Assembly (NCBI RefSeq): GCF_003600895.1 | Contig: NZ_QYRP01000002.1 | Span: forward strand, 682,001 to 746,000 | Length of the DNA stretch: 64,000 nt | From: Nocardioides cavernaquae | GTDB taxonomy: Bacteria > Actinomycetota > Actinomycetes > Propionibacteriales > Nocardioidaceae | Direction of reading: 5' to 3' | Part shown: positions 18,354 through 27,225 of the stretch, piece after piece | Numbering within the stretch: position 1 is the stretch's first letter | Layout: each line of letters begins with the position of its first letter | Translations under genes and position numbers: made by a program | The notes under the pieces: model-generated | What the model was told of the DNA's origin: nothing | Databases searched by the model: none | The model's input: the letters and a program-made list of their open reading frames with translations, nothing else

Positions 18354-19963
18354 GCACCCCACAGACCAGCTTCACCCCTGGCGGCGCCGTTGCCGTGTGC
18401 GGGGCGAACGCCTGGATGGTGGTCCACCTGACGTTCGAGGACCCGCGCCTGGGCAAGCTCTGGGGCGCCTTCTCCGCCGCCGAACGTCCGCTCGATGCGG
18501 TCATCGAGTCGCTCCTGGCCGATGGCCTGGCCACGATGCCCGCCTTCGCCAGCGTCGCGTACGACGAGGGGTCCTGCCGCGTCGTCGTACGTCATCCCGC
18601 GGTCGCCGACGTCACCGCCGACGGCGCCACCACCCGCCACTCCTCGACGCCCGGCGGCACCTGGACCGACATCACCGTGTCGGGAGCCGCAACGGTCGTG
18701 CTCCGCGCTGACTCGGGCGCAGAGACCGCCGTCCAGCTGCCGTTCCACAGCGGCATGACGCCCGCGAGCGCCGTCACCGTGAGCTTCGATGGTGCCTCCG
18801 CGGCGGAAGCGGCACCCGATTCCGGTGCCTCAACATCTGTTGTGGCACCGCCCGAAGCCACCCCGGAACCGGCCCCCGAGCCGGAGCCCGAACCCGAGCC
18901 CGAGCCCGAGCCGGAGCCGGAGCCGGACCCCCTCGCGCAGCGCGCTCAGACCTTCCGAGCGCTGCTCACCTCCGACACGACCGACCGCGACGCGCTACTC
19001 GCGGAGATGGCGGCGGACCCTGATGAGGACACCGTTCCGGACACGCCGGTCCCTCAGACAGTCGAGGAGCAGGTACCCCGAGCCGGCCCGGCCTCGTCGA
19101 TGACAGCGGTCTGGAACGTCAACGACCTCCCGCCCGCGCCACCGACGGCGGCAGCCGAGGATGATGAGAGCGCGGAGGATCCGGCCGCAGAGGAGCCCGC
19201 GGCAGCCGACCCGGCGCCCGCATCCTCGAGCGGCCTGATCGACGGAGTGCCCTGGCTGAAGGCTGACTGGAAGCCGTCCCCGCCCGTCACGCCCAAGGCC
19301 GCGCCCGCACGGCCGGCCCCCGCTCCCCCGGCGGCCGCTCCGGCTGCTCCGGCTGCGCCACCCGTGGCCTCACCGCCCGTGGCCTCGCGGCCCGTGGCCT
19401 CACCGGTCGCGGCAGCTCCGGCGGCCACAGCACCTGACCAGCAGGCCGAGACCCGCACGCTGACCCGGGCGGACCTGATGAAGTCGCTCGGTTCGGCAGG
19501 CGTGGTCGGGCCTTCCGTGCTTGCGGTCTACTGCCCGGCAGGTCACACCACGGCAGCCCACGAGCCGACCTGTCGCGTCTGCGGCGAGCCCGTGCCCGAG
19601 CAGGAGCCCCGCCAGATCGCCCGCCCGGCGCTGGGCGCGCTGGTCCTGGCCAACGGCGACCGGCTGGTGCTGGACAAGGACGCCGTCCTCGGCCGCGCGC
19701 CGTACGAACCCGAGGAGTCCACCGAGCGCCCGCACCTGCTGCGTGTCGGCGACTCGGGCGAGATCAGCCGGCAGCACGCGCGGATCATCCTCGACGGATG
19801 GCACGTGATCGTGCGCGACCTCGGCGCAGCCAACGGCACGACCCTGACGCTGCCCGGCGGCAGCCCGCAACAACTGCGGGCCAACGAGGACTACCAGCTC
19901 GAGGACGGCGCCGAGATCGGCCTCGCGGACGTCGTGAGCCTTCGTTACGAGGTGAAGCCGTGA
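18350..19963 (+). CDS. FHA-domain protein with acidic Pro-Glu repeat and zinc-ribbon-like motif
   Basis: A 537-residue protein. Residues 1-150 form an unrecognised domain. Then comes a Pro-Glu repeat (EPEPEPEP, about 175-190) and a long Pro/Ala-rich, probably disordered region. A short C..H..C..C motif follows (CPAGH, CRVCGEP, about 390-415), and the C-terminal ~100 residues form an FHA domain: VLGRAPY, ISRQHARI and LGAANGTTL supply the Arg, Ser-x-x-His and Asn positions that bind phosphothreonine. It lies between phosphatase and kinase with ATGA and GTGA overlaps, so it is a likely kinase substrate or phospho-reader. The zinc-binding call is tentative. Confidence 0.9.
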   Translation: MSTPQTSFTPGGAVAVCGANAWMVVHLTFEDPRLGKLWGAFSAAERPLDAVIESLLADGLATMPAFASVAYDEGSCRVVVRHPAVADVTADGATTRHSSTPGGTWTDITVSGAATVVLRADSGAETAVQLPFHSGMTPASAVTVSFDGASAAEAAPDSGASTSVVAPPEATPEPAPEPEPEPEPEPEPEPEPDPLAQRAQTFRALLTSDTTDRDALLAEMAADPDEDTVPDTPVPQTVEEQVPRAGPASSMTAVWNVNDLPPAPPTAAAEDDESAEDPAAEEPAAADPAPASSSGLIDGVPWLKADWKPSPPVTPKAAPARPAPAPPAAAPAAPAAPPVASPPVASRPVASPVAAAPAATAPDQQAETRTLTRADLMKSLGSAGVVGPSVLAVYCPAGHTTAAHEPTCRVCGEPVPEQEPRQIARPALGALVLANGDRLVLDKDAVLGRAPYEPEESTERPHLLRVGDSGEISRQHARIILDGWHVIVRDLGAANGTTLTLPGGSPQQLRANEDYQLEDGAEIGLADVVSLRYEVKP

Positions 19964-21684
19964 GCAACCAGCCGGACGAGCAGCGCGGCCCCGACCTCCC
20001 GGGCCTGCAGTTCCAGCGGAAGCTGGGCTCCGGCGGGTTCTCCGACGTCTACCTCTACGAGCGCGAGCAGCCCCGCATGAAGGTGGCGGTGAAGGTGCTC
20101 AAGGCCGACGTGATGGACGAGGCGCAGCGCGCCCAGTTCGTCGCCGAGGCGGACACGATGGGCGAGCTCGCCGAGCACCCCTACATCGTCCCGGTGCTGA
20201 GCGCCGGCACGGCAGCTGACGGCCGGCCCTACCTCGAGATGCGCTACTACCCCGGCTCGGATCTTGCCGAGAAGGTGCGCGCTCAGCCGCTTGCCGTGGC
20301 CGAGGCGCTGCGGATGGGCATCCAGCTCGCGAGCGCAATCGAGACCGCGCACCGCGCCGGCATCATCCACCGCGACATCAAGCCCCAGAACGTCCTGATC
20401 AGCTCGTACGGCGTGCCCGGCCTCACCGACTTCGGCATCGCCGGGCGTCTGGGCGACGCGGAGGAGGACGACACCAACGTCGGTGTCTCGATGCCGTGGT
20501 CCCCGCCCGAGGTGCTCACCGGCACCTCGAACGGCTCGCACGCCTCGGACGTCTACTCCCTCGGCGCCACGATCTGGAACCTCCTCGTCGGGCGTTCGCC
20601 GTTCAGCATCCCCGGCGACGACAACTCGCAGCGAGCGCTCTTCACCCGCATCGTCCACTCCAAGCCACCGATGACGGGGCGCGCGGATGTGCCGAGCAGC
20701 CTCGAGCGACTGCTCTCCCAGGCGATGTCCAAGAAGCCGGAGCACCGCCCGCGCAGCGCGATGGAGCTGGCCCGCCACCTGCAGCGCGTCGAGCAGGAGC
20801 TGCGCCTGGCGCGCACCGAGATCGTCGTGCTCGAGCACAGCCATGACGGCAGGAACCTGACCGAGGTGGTCCCGGAGGCCGGGTCGACGACGCCTACCGC
20901 GACCCTGCCCGAGACGAACCCGGGAGGGCCGCTCAGCGCCGAGCGCACGACGCTCCGCGTGCCCATCCGGGCCGATGGGCCGCAACCTGCGAACGGCAAG
21001 AGCAGTGCGCCCACCAGCCGACGACCGGCGCGAGCCGAGACGGGGGCCGCCCCCACCACGGCGCGTCCCACCCGCACGGACACCGGAGCAGCTCCGACCA
21101 CCGCCCGCCCGGCGCGCGCGCAGACGCCGCCCCCCGGCGCCTCCGCACCGACCACACATCGACCGTCCCGCGCGAACACCGGCGCAGCTCCGACAGCCGC
21201 GCGCCCCTTGCGCTCCGGCCAGCCCACCGCGGAGACCGAGCCGACGACCGAAGGGCGCGGCATCGGCACCTGGATCGCGGTCGGCGTCGTCGGTCTCCTG
21301 CTCGTCGCCGCGGTCGGCATCGGCGCCATGCTCAGCCGGGGCGGTGGCGGGGAGCGACCCGATCCCGATGCAACCACCCAGGCACCGGGCGCGAGTGAGG
21401 GCAGCGAGGTCATCGCGGGCGATCTGCTCCCGTCGCCGCCGCAGGTCCGCGTCGAGAAGTCCGGCGACAAGTCGGTCACCTTCGCGTGGGACCGCGAGCA
21501 GAAGGGCGACACGTACGCCGTACAGGTAGCGTCGAAGAACGGCGCGGTGAGTGAGGCGTGGCGGCAGATCGACAAGACCTCGATCGAGGTGAAGCGACTT
21601 CCCGACGGAGCGACGTGCCTCCAGGTCTTCGCACGGCGCGGCTCGCAGTCGTCGGCCTCACCGGGGCAGACCTGCACCAAGTGA
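19960..21684 (+). CDS. Transmembrane Ser/Thr protein kinase with FN3-like outer domain
   Basis: GTG 19960 overlaps the FHA stop and gives 574 residues. The N-terminal kinase domain (about 15-275) is complete: GSGGFSDVY loop, VAVKVLK lysine, HRDIKPQNVL catalytic loop, DFGIAG, and SPPEVL in place of the usual APE. A Thr/Ala/Arg-rich linker follows, with repeats of the type RPxRxxTGAAPTTA. A single hydrophobic helix lies near 430-452, and then a short outer region that resembles one FN3 domain rather than PASTA repeats, with Cys near the end. The gene corresponds in position and type to pkb2 of bifidobacterial PFNA clusters. The extracellular ligand is unknown. Confidence 0.93.
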   Translation: MSNQPDEQRGPDLPGLQFQRKLGSGGFSDVYLYEREQPRMKVAVKVLKADVMDEAQRAQFVAEADTMGELAEHPYIVPVLSAGTAADGRPYLEMRYYPGSDLAEKVRAQPLAVAEALRMGIQLASAIETAHRAGIIHRDIKPQNVLISSYGVPGLTDFGIAGRLGDAEEDDTNVGVSMPWSPPEVLTGTSNGSHASDVYSLGATIWNLLVGRSPFSIPGDDNSQRALFTRIVHSKPPMTGRADVPSSLERLLSQAMSKKPEHRPRSAMELARHLQRVEQELRLARTEIVVLEHSHDGRNLTEVVPEAGSTTPTATLPETNPGGPLSAERTTLRVPIRADGPQPANGKSSAPTSRRPARAETGAAPTTARPTRTDTGAAPTTARPARAQTPPPGASAPTTHRPSRANTGAAPTAARPLRSGQPTAETEPTTEGRGIGTWIAVGVVGLLLVAAVGIGAMLSRGGGGERPDPDATTQAPGASEGSEVIAGDLLPSPPQVRVEKSGDKSVTFAWDREQKGDTYAVQVASKNGAVSEAWRQIDKTSIEVKRLPDGATCLQVFARRGSQSSASPGQTCTK

Positions 21685-21694
21685 GGGGAAGAAC

Positions 21695-22396
21695 GTGAAG
21701 GCGACGGTCGACTACTGCGGCGAGATCCACCAGGTCACGGCGGGCAATTCGGTCTGCGTCGGGCGCGAGGGCGATCTCGTCATCGACGACAACCTCTACC
21801 TGCACCGTCGGTTCCTCGAGTTCACGTTCATCGACGACCTGCTGTGGATCTCCAACGTCGGCACCGCCCTGGCAGCGACCGTCGCCGACAGCCACGGTCT
21901 CGTGCAGACCTGGCTCTCCCCCGGTGCCCGGATCCCGCTCGTCTTCCCGGACTGCGCCATCTGGTTCACGGCCGGCCCGACGACGTACGAGCTCGAGGTC
22001 CAGCAGGAGGGCGCGCCCTTCGCGAGCGCAGTCGAGGAGCAGCCCGGCGACGGCACCACGACGATGGGCCGGGTGGCCTTCACTCCCGATCAGAAGCTGT
22101 TGATCCTGGCCCTCGCCGAGGACATCCTGCGGCGCGGCAACCGTGGCGCAGGCGCGATCCCGCACTCCACGACGGCGGCAGAGCGGCTCGGCTGGACGAC
22201 GACGAAGTTCAACCGCAAGCTCGACAACGTCTGCGAGAAGCTCGCCAAGATGGGCGTCCGCGGCATGGTCGGCAACACCGGCCGCACGGCGAGCAACCGC
22301 CGCGTCCGGCTGGTCGAGTACGCCCTCGCGACCCGGCTGGTCACGACCGACGACATCGTCTGGCTGGACAGCATCGATAGCAGTCCGCAACCCTGA
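21695..22396 (+). CDS. Divergent FHA-like protein with C-terminal helical DNA-binding-like domain
   Basis: A 233-residue protein starting at GTG 21695 after a GAGGGGAAG ribosome-binding site, 10 bases past the kinase stop. The first ~100 residues look like an FHA fold (VGREGDLVIDDN, then LHRRFLEF and ISNVGT), but the usual serine before the His is absent, so phosphothreonine binding is doubtful. Residues ~130-233 are rich in helix, with TPDQKLLILALAEDIL and AAERLGWTTTKFNRKLDNV, which resembles a winged-helix or other HTH. It could connect the kinase to transcription. That function is inferred; the fold calls need structure comparison. Confidence 0.75.
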   Translation: MKATVDYCGEIHQVTAGNSVCVGREGDLVIDDNLYLHRRFLEFTFIDDLLWISNVGTALAATVADSHGLVQTWLSPGARIPLVFPDCAIWFTAGPTTYELEVQQEGAPFASAVEEQPGDGTTTMGRVAFTPDQKLLILALAEDILRRGNRGAGAIPHSTTAAERLGWTTTKFNRKLDNVCEKLAKMGVRGMVGNTGRTASNRRVRLVEYALATRLVTTDDIVWLDSIDSSPQP

Positions 22397-22406
22397 ATCG
22401 TTCTGC

Positions 22407-22412
22407 GATACT
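22407..22412 (+). promoter_or_regulatory. -10 element, probable leaderless start
   Basis: GATACT ends 6 nt before GTG 22419. There is no Shine-Dalgarno sequence between them, so transcription would start at or very near the start codon of the acyltransferase gene. Confidence 0.4.
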
Positions 22413-22418
22413 CGCCGC

Positions 22419-24422
22419 GTGAATCGCCGCCTCGACATTCAGGGACTTCGCGCGCTCGCGGTATCGCTGGTCGTTCTCTACCACGCGCAGCTGCCACTCC
22501 TGCCCGGCGGGCTGATCGGCGTCGACGTCTTCTACGTGATCAGCGGCTTCCTGATCGTGGGCCTGCTCACCGACGAGGTCGGCCGCAGCGGCCGGGTCGG
22601 CCTCGTGACCTTCTGGTCACGGCGTGTGCGACGCCTGCTCCCGGCATCGTTCCTCGTCCTGATGGTGACGCTGTTGGCGAGCAAGCTCTTCCTGCCCCCG
22701 TTGCTGATGAAACCGATCGCTGGGGACGGCGCCGCGGCGGCGCTCTACTACGCGAACGTGCACTTCGCCTTCAAGGGCGTCAACTACTTCTCCGTCGACT
22801 CGCCCTCACCGTTGCTGCACTACTGGTCGCTCGCTCTGGAGGAGCAGTTCTACCTTTTCCTCCCGCTCGCGATCGCGCTGATCGCGCGCTTCACCCGCAA
22901 GCCGTTGCGCTGGATCGTCTGGCTTCTCGCGCTGGGCTCGATCGCCTCGTTCGCGATGTGCTTGCTGATCACGACGCAGTGGCAGCCGCTGGCCTTCTTC
23001 CTGCTCCCGACCCGCGCATTCGAGCTCGGGCTGGGTGGGCTCGCCGCAATCTGGGTTCGTCACCGCCTTGCCCGTGGGGACCTGGATTCACTGCGCTGGC
23101 CTCCCCTCGTCGGCCTGCTCGGACTGCTGGCCGTCGCCGCCTCCGCGGTGCTGATCAACGACCACGTGCCGTTCCCCGGCTGGCGCGCGGCGATCCCGGT
23201 CGCCGGGACGGCCGCGATCCTCGTCGCGGGCGCCTTCCACCAGGGACGCCTCCAGCAGGTGCTGTCGTGGCGTCCGATCGCCTGGGTGGGCGACATCTCC
23301 TACTCCTTCTATCTCTGGCACTGGCCCTTCCTGGTGATCCCGGCCATCGCCGTCGGACATGAGCTCTCCGCTGCCGCACGCGCGGGGCTCGTCGTGGGGT
23401 CGCTGCTCGCCGCCGCAGTCACCTACCGCTTCGTCGAGGACCCCGTACGCCGCTGGCGGCCGGCCGCGCGGCGCCCGCGCCTGACCTACGCGAGCGCGGT
23501 CGCGGTCACCGTCGTCTCGGTGCTGGCGTGCAACGTGGCCGGTCGCCTTCCGGACCTCGATGCGGGCGAGCCGGTCGCAGCATCTGCGGGTGGCCCGGTC
23601 GCGGACATCAAGCCCGCGTCGTACATCCCGACGAACGTGGAGCCGACCCTTGCCGAAGCCGGCGTCGACGGCAGCAAGGCGCTGATCGACGGTTGCCTGA
23701 TCCCGTTCACGGAGTCGGTGCCGCGCCCGTGCAGCTATGGACCAAAGGGTGGGCCGACCGTCGTGCTCTGGGGCGACTCGCACGCCGAGAGCTGGTCCGG
23801 GACGTTGGAGAAGCTCGCCGACGACCACGGCTTCCATCTGGTGACCTACCTCAAGGCGGCGTGCCCGGTGAGCGACGTGAAGGCGTGGCAGACGCTGATG
23901 CAGCGGCCGTTCACCGAGTGCGACACGTGGCGCGAAAAGACCCTCCAGACGATCGCGGACCTCAAGCCGGACCTGGTGGTCCTCACCGAGCAGCGAGGTC
24001 GCATCGTGATCGGTGACAACTCCCGCACCACCCACGCAGCCTCGGTCGCCGCCACGGTCGGCAAGCTCCACGACGAGGGCCTGCCGGTGGTCTGGCTGGC
24101 CGACATCCCCGAGTTCCAGCGGGCGGTCCCGGTGTGCCTCTCCGCTCACCTCCACGACCCGGAAACCTGCTCGGAGCCGCGCAGCGAGACCGTTGACGAT
24201 GCCTACCGCGCGTCCGAGAAGGCCGCGGTCACTGCAGCCGGCGGCGAGTGGGTCGACGCCACGGCCTGGGTCTGCCCGGGTACGACGTGTGCCGGCGTTG
24301 CGGGCCCTTACGTGATGTACCGCGACCGTCATCACCTGACCGCGACCTACGCGAGGACCTTGGCTACGACGATGTGGCCCTACCTCTCCTCCGCAGCCCG
24401 CGGCGACGCGCTGCACCCCTGA
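22419..24422 (+). CDS. OafA-type acyltransferase-3 with SGNH domain
   Basis: GTG 22419 gives 667 residues. The N-terminal ~370 residues are an acyltransferase-3 domain: DIQGLRALAV, LYHAQLP with the conserved His, GVDVFYVISGF, the YWSLALEEQFY motif and about ten hydrophobic helices. The C-terminal ~250 residues form an SGNH esterase-like domain with GDSHAESW and a terminal D-x-H pair (RDRHHLT). Proteins of this type transfer acyl groups, usually acetyl, across the membrane onto surface polysaccharides or peptidoglycan. It is separated from the FHA-like gene by 22 bp but has its own -10 element. The substrate is unknown. Confidence 0.9.
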   Translation: MNRRLDIQGLRALAVSLVVLYHAQLPLLPGGLIGVDVFYVISGFLIVGLLTDEVGRSGRVGLVTFWSRRVRRLLPASFLVLMVTLLASKLFLPPLLMKPIAGDGAAAALYYANVHFAFKGVNYFSVDSPSPLLHYWSLALEEQFYLFLPLAIALIARFTRKPLRWIVWLLALGSIASFAMCLLITTQWQPLAFFLLPTRAFELGLGGLAAIWVRHRLARGDLDSLRWPPLVGLLGLLAVAASAVLINDHVPFPGWRAAIPVAGTAAILVAGAFHQGRLQQVLSWRPIAWVGDISYSFYLWHWPFLVIPAIAVGHELSAAARAGLVVGSLLAAAVTYRFVEDPVRRWRPAARRPRLTYASAVAVTVVSVLACNVAGRLPDLDAGEPVAASAGGPVADIKPASYIPTNVEPTLAEAGVDGSKALIDGCLIPFTESVPRPCSYGPKGGPTVVLWGDSHAESWSGTLEKLADDHGFHLVTYLKAACPVSDVKAWQTLMQRPFTECDTWREKTLQTIADLKPDLVVLTEQRGRIVIGDNSRTTHAASVAATVGKLHDEGLPVVWLADIPEFQRAVPVCLSAHLHDPETCSEPRSETVDDAYRASEKAAVTAAGGEWVDATAWVCPGTTCAGVAGPYVMYRDRHHLTATYARTLATTMWPYLSSAARGDALHP

Positions 24423-24448
24423 CCTCCACCCACGAAACGGAGCCCTCC

Positions 24449-25552
24449 TTGGCATCGTCAGCCACTCGGCACAAGCTCGGCGACCGCATCGAAGGACTCG
24501 ACCTACTCCGCGGCTTCGCACTTGCCCTGGTCTTGGTCCACCACTCCTGGATCACGTTCTTCGGCGCGGGCGGCATCGTGGGCGTGCTGATCTTCTTCAC
24601 GCTGAGCGGCTACCTGATCACCGGTCTGCTGATGGGTGACCTGCGCAACTACGGGCGGATCCGCTACGCCCGGTTCTATCGCAACCGGGCGCTGCGTTTG
24701 CTGCCTGCGCTCTACGTGCTGCTGGCCGGTCTCGTCCTGGTGACGCTGACCATCGACCCCCGCAACGAGCGCGACGCGCTGCTCGGTGGAGTCCTGGTGT
24801 CGGCGTTCTACGTCGCGAACCTGCCGCTGGGCGTCGACTTCTTCACAGTGGTCCACATGTGGACGCTGTCGACGGAAGAGCAGTTCTACCTGGTCTGGCC
24901 TGTCGTACTCGCAGTCGGCGTGCGTCTGCGCATCCTGAAATGGATGGTGGCGCTCGCGGGCCTGGCGATCATGGGGATGGTCTTCCTGACCCTGCAGGTG
25001 GCGAACATTCCTGCGGAGATCTACCCGTTGCCGTCCTCGTGGTCCGTCGCGATGGTGGTGGGCGCCGGGGCGCGCCTGGGGCAGGAGCGGATCGCGCGGC
25101 TGTTGCCGGCGCCCGGCGGCGTCGCCTTCCGTCTCCTTCAGCTGGTGGTGCTGGCCGTGCTGCTCGGCATGTGCCTGCTGCCACTGCCGGACAACCACGC
25201 GATCAGCTACACCGTCGGCGGCCCACTGGTGTCTGCCCTCAGCGTGGTCCTCATCTTCGGCGCCCGCGAGTGGAAGACGATCCCCACCCCCGCGCTGCGA
25301 CCACTGCTCGCGCTCGGCAAGGTGTCCTACGCGGCGTACCTCTGGAACTGGCCGATCGCGTTCTGGCTCGGCGTCGACACCAACCACACGGTCGCCCCGG
25401 TGCTTGCGATCGTGCTCACCTTTGCTGCAGCCGCGGTCAGCTGGTGGGTGGTGGAGCGGCCGATCGCGTTGTGGCGCGCGCGCATGAACGAGCGCGATCC
25501 ACGGCATGTGACGCCCGAGACCGTGGTCAGCGCGGAGTCACGCCGAGGCTAG
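24449..25552 (+). CDS. Acyltransferase-3 family membrane protein
   Basis: TTG 24449, preceded by GGAG with a 6-nt gap, gives 367 residues. RIEGLDLLRGFA, LVHHSW (conserved His), GVLIFFTLSGYLI and STEEQFYLVWP identify the acyltransferase-3 family, with about ten membrane helices. There is no C-terminal SGNH domain, unlike its upstream neighbour. It probably acylates an envelope glycan; the substrate cannot be read from sequence. Its stop overlaps the convergent nucleotidyltransferase stop in a CTAG palindrome, so the two genes share four bases tail to tail. Confidence 0.88.
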   Translation: MASSATRHKLGDRIEGLDLLRGFALALVLVHHSWITFFGAGGIVGVLIFFTLSGYLITGLLMGDLRNYGRIRYARFYRNRALRLLPALYVLLAGLVLVTLTIDPRNERDALLGGVLVSAFYVANLPLGVDFFTVVHMWTLSTEEQFYLVWPVVLAVGVRLRILKWMVALAGLAIMGMVFLTLQVANIPAEIYPLPSSWSVAMVVGAGARLGQERIARLLPAPGGVAFRLLQLVVLAVLLGMCLLPLPDNHAISYTVGGPLVSALSVVLIFGAREWKTIPTPALRPLLALGKVSYAAYLWNWPIAFWLGVDTNHTVAPVLAIVLTFAAAAVSWWVVERPIALWRARMNERDPRHVTPETVVSAESRRG

Positions 25553-26454
25553 CGGTGGCGCCAGACGAGGGCGATTGCCTTCGGCAACTGGGGTACGACG
25601 TCGCGCAGTCGCCACCAGCGGGCCAGCCACACGCCCCGGCGTCCGGGCGGTGCCTGCGGGTTGTTCTTGCGGAGGTCCCACTCGCTCGCGCCGAGGAGCG
25701 CGCGGAGGATGGCGAACGGCCAGCGCCACCAGGGCTGACGGCGGAGCTCCTGGAGCCAGGCAACAGCACGGGTGTCGCCCTTGGCGGCGTGCAGGCGCCA
25801 CTGCTGCAGCTGGTGTCGATCAGCGTCCGATTCGTCCGCAGGAACGGATCCGAGCGACGGCATGAGAGGCGCCAGCGGCACGGCTGACCCGGTCACCTGG
25901 ATCAGGGCCAGCACCTCCGCTAGCGTCTGGTCGCTCGCCCTGTCGCGCAGATAGGTCTGCAGCTGGTCGAGCTCCACCACGTGGCGAGGCATGTCCGGCA
26001 CGCGCAGTGCGTGGAGCGCCGCGATGACGATGCTGCCGGCCAGACCCGCGGCGGGCAGGTCGATGCCACCCAGCGTGATCATCGAGCGATCCGCCCAGAG
26101 CGCCTCGAAGACGTCCGCGTCATCGGCGAAGAAGCCGGGGAACATCCGGTGCACGTCGAGCTCGCAGACCCAGTGCTCGTGCCGCATCGCCTCGGAATGG
26201 CGGACGTCGAGCACGGACGGCACGTCGCCGCCCGGGATCCGCCAGCCGAGCTCGGTCAGACGGGCCACGAGGTCCTCGAAGCGAGCCGGCTCGACCATGA
26301 AGTCGACGTCATCGGAGAGCCGTGGCGCCCGGAGGCCGTGACCGGTCACCACTGCGCCCTTGATCAGCAGGACCCGCGCGCCGATCTGCTCGGCCACCGA
26401 TGCGACCAGCACCGGAAGGAGCTCGAGCGCCTCGGTCTGGCTGAGTGTGTTCAC
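25549..26454 (-). CDS. NTP_transf_5-like nucleotidyltransferase
   Basis: A 301-residue protein with LLIKGAVVTG, then RLSDDVDFMV (the metal-binding D-x-D of the polymerase-beta type fold) and CELDVH. This matches the uncharacterised nucleotidyltransferase family NTP_transf_5. Members are often found beside HPr-kinase-related kinases and PqqD-like proteins, in exopolysaccharide loci and in some lasso peptide clusters. That company is present here within 2 kb. The start codon is GTG with no clear ribosome-binding site. The transferred group and acceptor are unknown. Confidence 0.8.
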   Translation of the reverse strand: MNTLSQTEALELLPVLVASVAEQIGARVLLIKGAVVTGHGLRAPRLSDDVDFMVEPARFEDLVARLTELGWRIPGGDVPSVLDVRHSEAMRHEHWVCELDVHRMFPGFFADDADVFEALWADRSMITLGGIDLPAAGLAGSIVIAALHALRVPDMPRHVVELDQLQTYLRDRASDQTLAEVLALIQVTGSAVPLAPLMPSLGSVPADESDADRHQLQQWRLHAAKGDTRAVAWLQELRRQPWWRWPFAILRALLGASEWDLRKNNPQAPPGRRGVWLARWWRLRDVVPQLPKAIALVWRHR

Positions 26455-26483
26455 TGGGAACGATCAGGCAAGCGCGGCGGTGC

Positions 26484-26933
26484 TCAGATCAGGACCGCAC
26501 TGACTCTGTTGTTGGCGTTGGCGTTGCCGTAGGTCAGCGAGAAGTTGAGGTTCTCGCTGGCCGGTCCTGCAACGCAGTCACCGAAGACCTTCGAGAACAG
26601 CCAGGGGCCCGTGCCGGTGCGTGCCCATCCAGATGCGCTGGGAGGAGTGGTGACCGCGCCACCCGAGGCGGTGACCTGAACCGTGGCCGTGTCGGAGGCG
26701 CCGGTGTTGGTCACGACATACGTGCCCGTCCACACCTTGTTGTCCGTCGCGCTCTTCGCCGAGGTGCCGGTCATGCTGAACGCAGTCGGCTGAGTGCCGC
26801 CGGAGCAGGTGGCAGCACTGGCCGACACGGTGGTGGCGATCTGGATCGCCGGGATGGCCCACGCAGCGTGGGCAGCAGTGCGAACGACCGCGCGGCGGCC
26901 GACGTGCTTCGTGATCTCGACCTGATCGGTCAT
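26484..26933 (-). CDS. Small secreted protein with Tat-like leader, paralogue 1
   Basis: ATG 26933, with GGGAGT upstream, gives 149 residues. The N-terminus carries a twin-arginine pair (VGRRAVV) and a long weakly hydrophobic stretch ending SASAATC, consistent with a Tat signal peptide cleaved before or near the Ala-Thr-Cys. The mature part (~110 residues) has two cysteines, one at each end, and a TGTYVVTNTG segment suggesting an Ig-like beta sandwich. The leader is almost the same as that of the neighbouring gene at 27226-27687 while the mature parts differ. Function is unknown; it may be a surface protein or the substrate of the adjacent modifying genes. Confidence 0.75.
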   Translation of the reverse strand: MTDQVEITKHVGRRAVVRTAAHAAWAIPAIQIATTVSASAATCSGGTQPTAFSMTGTSAKSATDNKVWTGTYVVTNTGASDTATVQVTASGGAVTTPPSASGWARTGTGPWLFSKVFGDCVAGPASENLNFSLTYGNANANNRVSAVLI

Positions 26934-27081
26934 CAGTGGAACTCCCCATGTGACGCCCGAGAAGGCCGCACCCCATGCGCGGCCCACGTGAAAACGGTAA
27001 CTCGGGCTTTCGGGGGAGACGCGTCGTTCGGGCGAAAAAAGGTGCAGAGTTCAACCATCTAGACAGATGACCAGACGGAGC

Positions 27082-27114
27082 GGGGCGAGCCGCTTCTACG
27101 AGCAGAAGCGCCCC
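27082..27114. terminator. Hairpin between the two small secreted-protein genes
   Basis: GCTTCT (27092-27097) pairs with AGAAGC (27104-27109), and GGGGC (27082-27086) pairs with GCCCC (27110-27114) around a 5-nt bulge. There is no U-tract. It lies 110 bp beyond the 27226 stop, so it could end that transcript. Confidence 0.4.
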
Positions 27115-27225
27115 TGACCAGCGAAAATGCCGGCGCCAGCCCGTCTCAGGCACCCCGGCGAGGGTGCCGGAGAGCGGGATCACTGGTCCAGTCCAGAAAA
27201 CGGGGACACGTCCCGCATCAGGCAA

